Positions 61,069 to 64,000 of a stretch of DNA of 64,000 bases are shown here, one piece after another (position 1 is the first letter of the stretch; the number at the start of each line of letters is the position of its first letter). The notes below the pieces were generated by a model that was not told where the DNA came from, ran no database searches, and worked only from the letters and a program-made list of their open reading frames with translations. The DNA lies in the NCBI GenBank assembly GCA_025201365.1, contig JAIXMF010000001.1:1-64000 (forward strand), in the 5' to 3' direction. This stretch comes from Syncephalis plumigaleata (lineage: Eukaryota > Zoopagomycota > Zoopagomycetes > Zoopagales > Piptocephalidaceae). Position numbers and translations under genes: made by a program.

Positions 61069-62552
61069 TTAAGTTTTAACCTCTTTATCGTCTTGTTTTT
61101 GTGCGATACAAACAACTATTGAATAGTCACCACAAGAACGGAACTTGGCACTAGATCTGCAGTAGTTGATGTCATTAGTACATACTAACAAACGGTAATG
61201 TCAATTGCTTCACTTACTTAGTTCCTTGAGGGTTTTTGAGGCATCACTCGCTGTCATCACACGACTAGTAGTCATCATTGACTATGTTAGTGTACAAAGT
61301 CAATCACATTTACAATACCACTTACCGAGGGAATGTAGTTGATAGATTAACAATAGCGGCTGAATTGCCCGCTTGTTCACGTACAAATGTCATGACCTCT
61401 TCTAGTGGTGCTTCCGCGGCAAAAGTATGGATACCGGTGGTCCTGATGGCATGCGTAGCTATAATAATCATAGTTAAGTAAGAATAGTTGATATTTATTC
61501 CATTATATTTAAATATACCTGCAAACGAGTTTCATTATGATTTGCCGTAACAGTTGGAGCGGTTGCTGCTGCTGCTGCTGCTGCTGTTGGTTTTGCTGCA
61601 GCACTTGCACTTCCTGATGCTTGTGCTCGCTTTAGTTCAACATTCTATTAGTACATTTGCTGCAGCAATAACAGTATAGATAGAATACATACTCGTGCGG
61701 CTCGTTCTTTCTTATCCTCTTCGATTTGTCGCTTAATAGCTTCGCGAGCTCGTTTCTCCTCCAGTTTCTCCTTCTTTTTCGCTTCAATCGCTTTGAGAAT
61801 CTCCTGCTCCTTTAATCGTTCCTTCGCCTCGATCATCTCTTTGCCTGCTAGACGTCGAATACGCTCACGTTCCTTTTGCTCTTCTCGTTCCTGCTGCTTG
61901 AGCAATTCACGCTTTTGCTCCATTCGCTGCTTTAACTCTTGCAGCTTCTCCGCCCTTCCTCCTCCGTCAATGGCTTAATAGCCTCGGTGGACTCGGCAAA
62001 GTTACATGTCCACTAAGTGTAGCATGACGTTCTGCCCAAGAAGCTTCATCATCATCATCATCATTCAAGTTAATATACACATCGATCGATATATCATACA
62101 TCTACTTTTCATCGGTATTCTCAACATACCATCACGAAAACGTTTTCCACAATCATTGCAAACAAGCGACTGTGCGGTGCCTTCTTCATCATCCTTCAAT
62201 TCACCTTAAGCAGATAATATTTATTAAGCTATTGTTGCTACCTTCTATCCACTTACCTGTATCTTCATTTGTCTCTGTATCTGCCGCATCTTCCTCAGTA
62301 ATGGGATCGTCAGCATGTGCTTCAAGCCTATCAACATTAATTAGCCGTCACTCTTACTGAAATACGTATATGTAATAAACCATCAGCAGTGCATACCAGT
62401 CAAGGGCAGCTTGTAGTCCAGAATTCTTTGTAACTTTAGTGCACGATCGCTATTTCCATCTATTAGCCTATCTCTTTGTGTATTATCAGAAAAGCTACTT
62501 ACACGGCTGCCTCTGCAAAGCCCATTTCAAGGAGAGTAGCACGGTCAGACAT
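61069..62552 (-). CDS. UBXN1: UBXN1/SAKS1-like UBA-UBX protein
   Basis: Predicted p97/Cdc48 cofactor of the UBA-UBX family. The N terminus MSDRATLLEMGFAEAAV begins a UBA domain that would bind ubiquitin. It is followed by a zinc-finger-like CNDCGKRFRDG...RHATLSGH pair, the FAEST...KPLTEEE motif, and a long charged coiled coil (ELKQRMEQKRELLKQQEREE, RRLAGKEMIEAKERLKEQEI). A poly-Ala linker leads to a C-terminal UBX domain starting near NHNETRLQ and ending SSAKFRSCGDYSIVV. Stop at 61069-61071. Two frame breaks are visible: near 61955 (an AA run where AAA would give PLTEEERAEKL) and near 62005 (one added base would give GHVNFAEST). Both lie in strongly conserved sequence. It is divergent from the metaxin gene, with 246 nt between starts. 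Confidence 0.9.
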
Positions 62553-62798
62553 GGTAGAGTAAAACGCTTAGTTATTGTTAATGAAAGAATAGTGAAAAGG
62601 AAACAGTACGAGTAATAACAGTAATAACCATTGAATAAATCTGCGTCATCACAGCATATCATTTATCATCACATTCGTCCATCATTTTATAGACGTTGTT
62701 TTTTGTTTACACATTGCCAGCACTGTAGCTCAACCCTTAATACGTTCAATTAGTGATCCTACGTTAGTGTAGTTTCTTTCCCTTTCTACTATTTGAAC
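62553..62798. promoter_or_regulatory. Compact bidirectional promoter, UBXN1/metaxin
   Basis: 246 nt between divergent start codons. It is purine-rich on the plus strand at the left (62575-62625) and CT-rich at the right (62770-62790), so each gene has a pyrimidine-rich leader on its own strand. No defined factor site was recognised. Confidence 0.45.
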
Positions 62799-63945
62799 AT
62801 GGATCATATTCGTGCTATTCAGCAAAAGTATAACGACTTCTTGTCGCGATTCCCGCTACAAAAACACGCTGCTCATCATAGGGCAGAAGGAATTGTTACA
62901 CCAGTGCTTTTCACGTATGGCACGTCTCAATCAACAGAAACACCGTCGTTTGACGTGAAATGTCTTCAATGGCAGGTCGGTAGAACTGGAGAGACAACGC
63001 AAATATAATTTAATTGTTGTATGTGTATGATATAGGCATATCTGAAGATGCGTCATGTTGACTTTGAAGTGTATTGCTGTAACGAGGGCAACGCATCAAG
63101 CAATGGTATTTATTATTGTTGTTATTATTGCCTATGAATATACATGTAGACGAGTAGTTTAATCATTTTGTTCATTGTCACTATAGATAGGCTACCTTTC
63201 CTTGCATTGCCTGGAGGAAAATATCTAACTGGCGATGAGATTCGTGAATACGCTGACAATGCTGGCAAACCATCGGATGAAGCGGTAAATTAGCTACAAT
63301 ATTTGTATATAAATAGTGCACCTACTAATTGCTTGTTCCATTCATAGTCAGAAGGGAAAGATGATAAGAAAGATAATACACTCATAGCAGATGAACAAGC
63401 CTTGTTATCGCTAATCGAGCGTAAACTTTATCCTGCTCTGGTAAGACAAGATATTCGTCCTTTATTCGTAAATGTAGATATAATGCTCACTCCATTCTAG
63501 CTTTATTGGATGTGGTGCGAGCAAGATAACTATCATAGTTCGACCTGTGTTCGATACGGCAGTCAATATACTTGGCCGCTCAATCGTGTGTGCCATGGAC
63601 ACTGCAACGCAACGTTTCCAACTGGATCTACGACCGGTATCGCGGCAATCTAACCTACGAGCGTATTTATACGGATGCAACCGAGGCATTACTTGCTCTG
63701 AGTAATCGACTTGGTCAAGAAGCATGGCTACTAAATACAAGGCGAGTATTTACGAACAACTAGCGAATACAACCAATTAACGCTGATTTAGTGAGCCAAG
63801 CTTTATAGATGCCGTTTGTTTCGCGTATCTTCACGTTATTCTGTCGACCACATCCATGCCAGAGGGCAAGCTACGCTCGTTGGCACGACAACATGAAAAT
63901 CTCGTTACTTATGAACAGCGTATTTTTACTACAATGTTCAAATGA
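62799..63945 (+). CDS. Metaxin/SAM37-like outer mitochondrial membrane import protein
   Basis: Predicted metaxin, a glutathione-transferase-fold subunit of the sorting and assembly machinery (SAM) for outer-membrane beta-barrel proteins. The exons encode FDVKCLQWQ, AYLKMRHVDFEVYCCNEGNA, RLPFLALPGGKYLTGDEIRE and DEQALLSLIERKLYPAL. The GST C-terminal part follows: LYWMWCEQDNYHSSTCVRYG, then TWPLNR, QRNVSNWIYDRYRGN, ALLALSNRLGQEAW, SFIDAVCFAYLHVIL and LVTYEQRIFTTMFK. The metaxin order (thioredoxin-like half, LIE-KL-PAL-Y-W, NY, PLN, then the helical half) is complete. The frame changes between about 63580 and 63610, where one extra base would join the PLN and QRN segments. The start at 62799 (MDHIRAIQQKYND) is the first ATG after a CT-rich tract. 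No C-terminal membrane anchor is obvious. Confidence 0.88.
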
Positions 63946-64000
63946 TGCTACATCGTATGAAATAAACATTATAACAATCTCACTTGTAAAGTACATTCAT

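Overview
The window looks like nuclear DNA of a filamentous fungus, probably an early-diverging (non-Dikarya) lineage. It carries a class IV-type chitin synthase and fungal housekeeping genes. Introns are short, mostly about 45-150 nt, with GT-AG ends. Intergenic DNA is AT-rich and full of microsatellites. A DET1 homologue and animal-like dynactin and metaxin subunits favour an early-diverging lineage. The phylum assignment is inference. I saw no rRNA, tRNA, CRISPR array or recognisable transposon.

Layout. 1-6510: repeat-rich, gene-poor DNA whose only gene is a Dap1/MAPR heme protein (4347-4936), flanked by two arms of a large imperfect inverted repeat (3241-4027 and 4996-5630). 6511-14631: a DH-PH RhoGEF (minus), mitochondrial ribosomal protein uL15m (plus) and a conserved fungal coiled-coil protein (minus). 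14632-18652: about 4 kb without a gene. 18653-31462: a Cys-rich, probably GPI-anchored secreted protein, CIA2 (Fe-S targeting), EFR3 (PI4-kinase anchor), a 35-residue secreted peptide, APC11, DET1 and 4-hydroxyphenylpyruvate dioxygenase. 31808-42739: a second RhoGEF, the 49 kDa subunit of complex I, RIB7, EME1 and a MAPEG-like membrane protein. 42740-46048: 3.3 kb without a gene, ahead of the chitin synthase (46049-51804). 52347-63945: dynamitin, a secreted PLA2-like Cys-rich protein, a third RhoGEF, a UBXN1-like UBA/UBX protein and a metaxin.

Functional themes. Three paralogous DH-PH exchange factors, EFR3 and chitin synthase would all act at the plasma membrane in polarity and wall building. 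Complex I, uL15m, metaxin and HPPD are mitochondrial or metabolic. APC11, DET1 and UBXN1 belong to ubiquitin pathways. There is no evidence of an operon or metabolic cluster, so neighbours probably share little beyond some short divergent promoters.

The points most worth following up are: the inverted repeat around the MAPR gene; about 12 acidic DPEEDAPLA-type motifs in an unusually long chitin synthase N-terminal tail; the RhoGEF trio with a shared SLAQ-type motif before the DH domain; APC11 with a GC-AG intron and an RBX1-like Asp zinc ligand; and a secreted PLA2-like protein with an altered His-Asp motif. A warning for anyone using the gene models: several conserved genes (chitin synthase, UBXN1, RhoGEF 3, EME1, metaxin) have reading-frame breaks that one extra base would each resolve. 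These are more likely consensus errors than biology.
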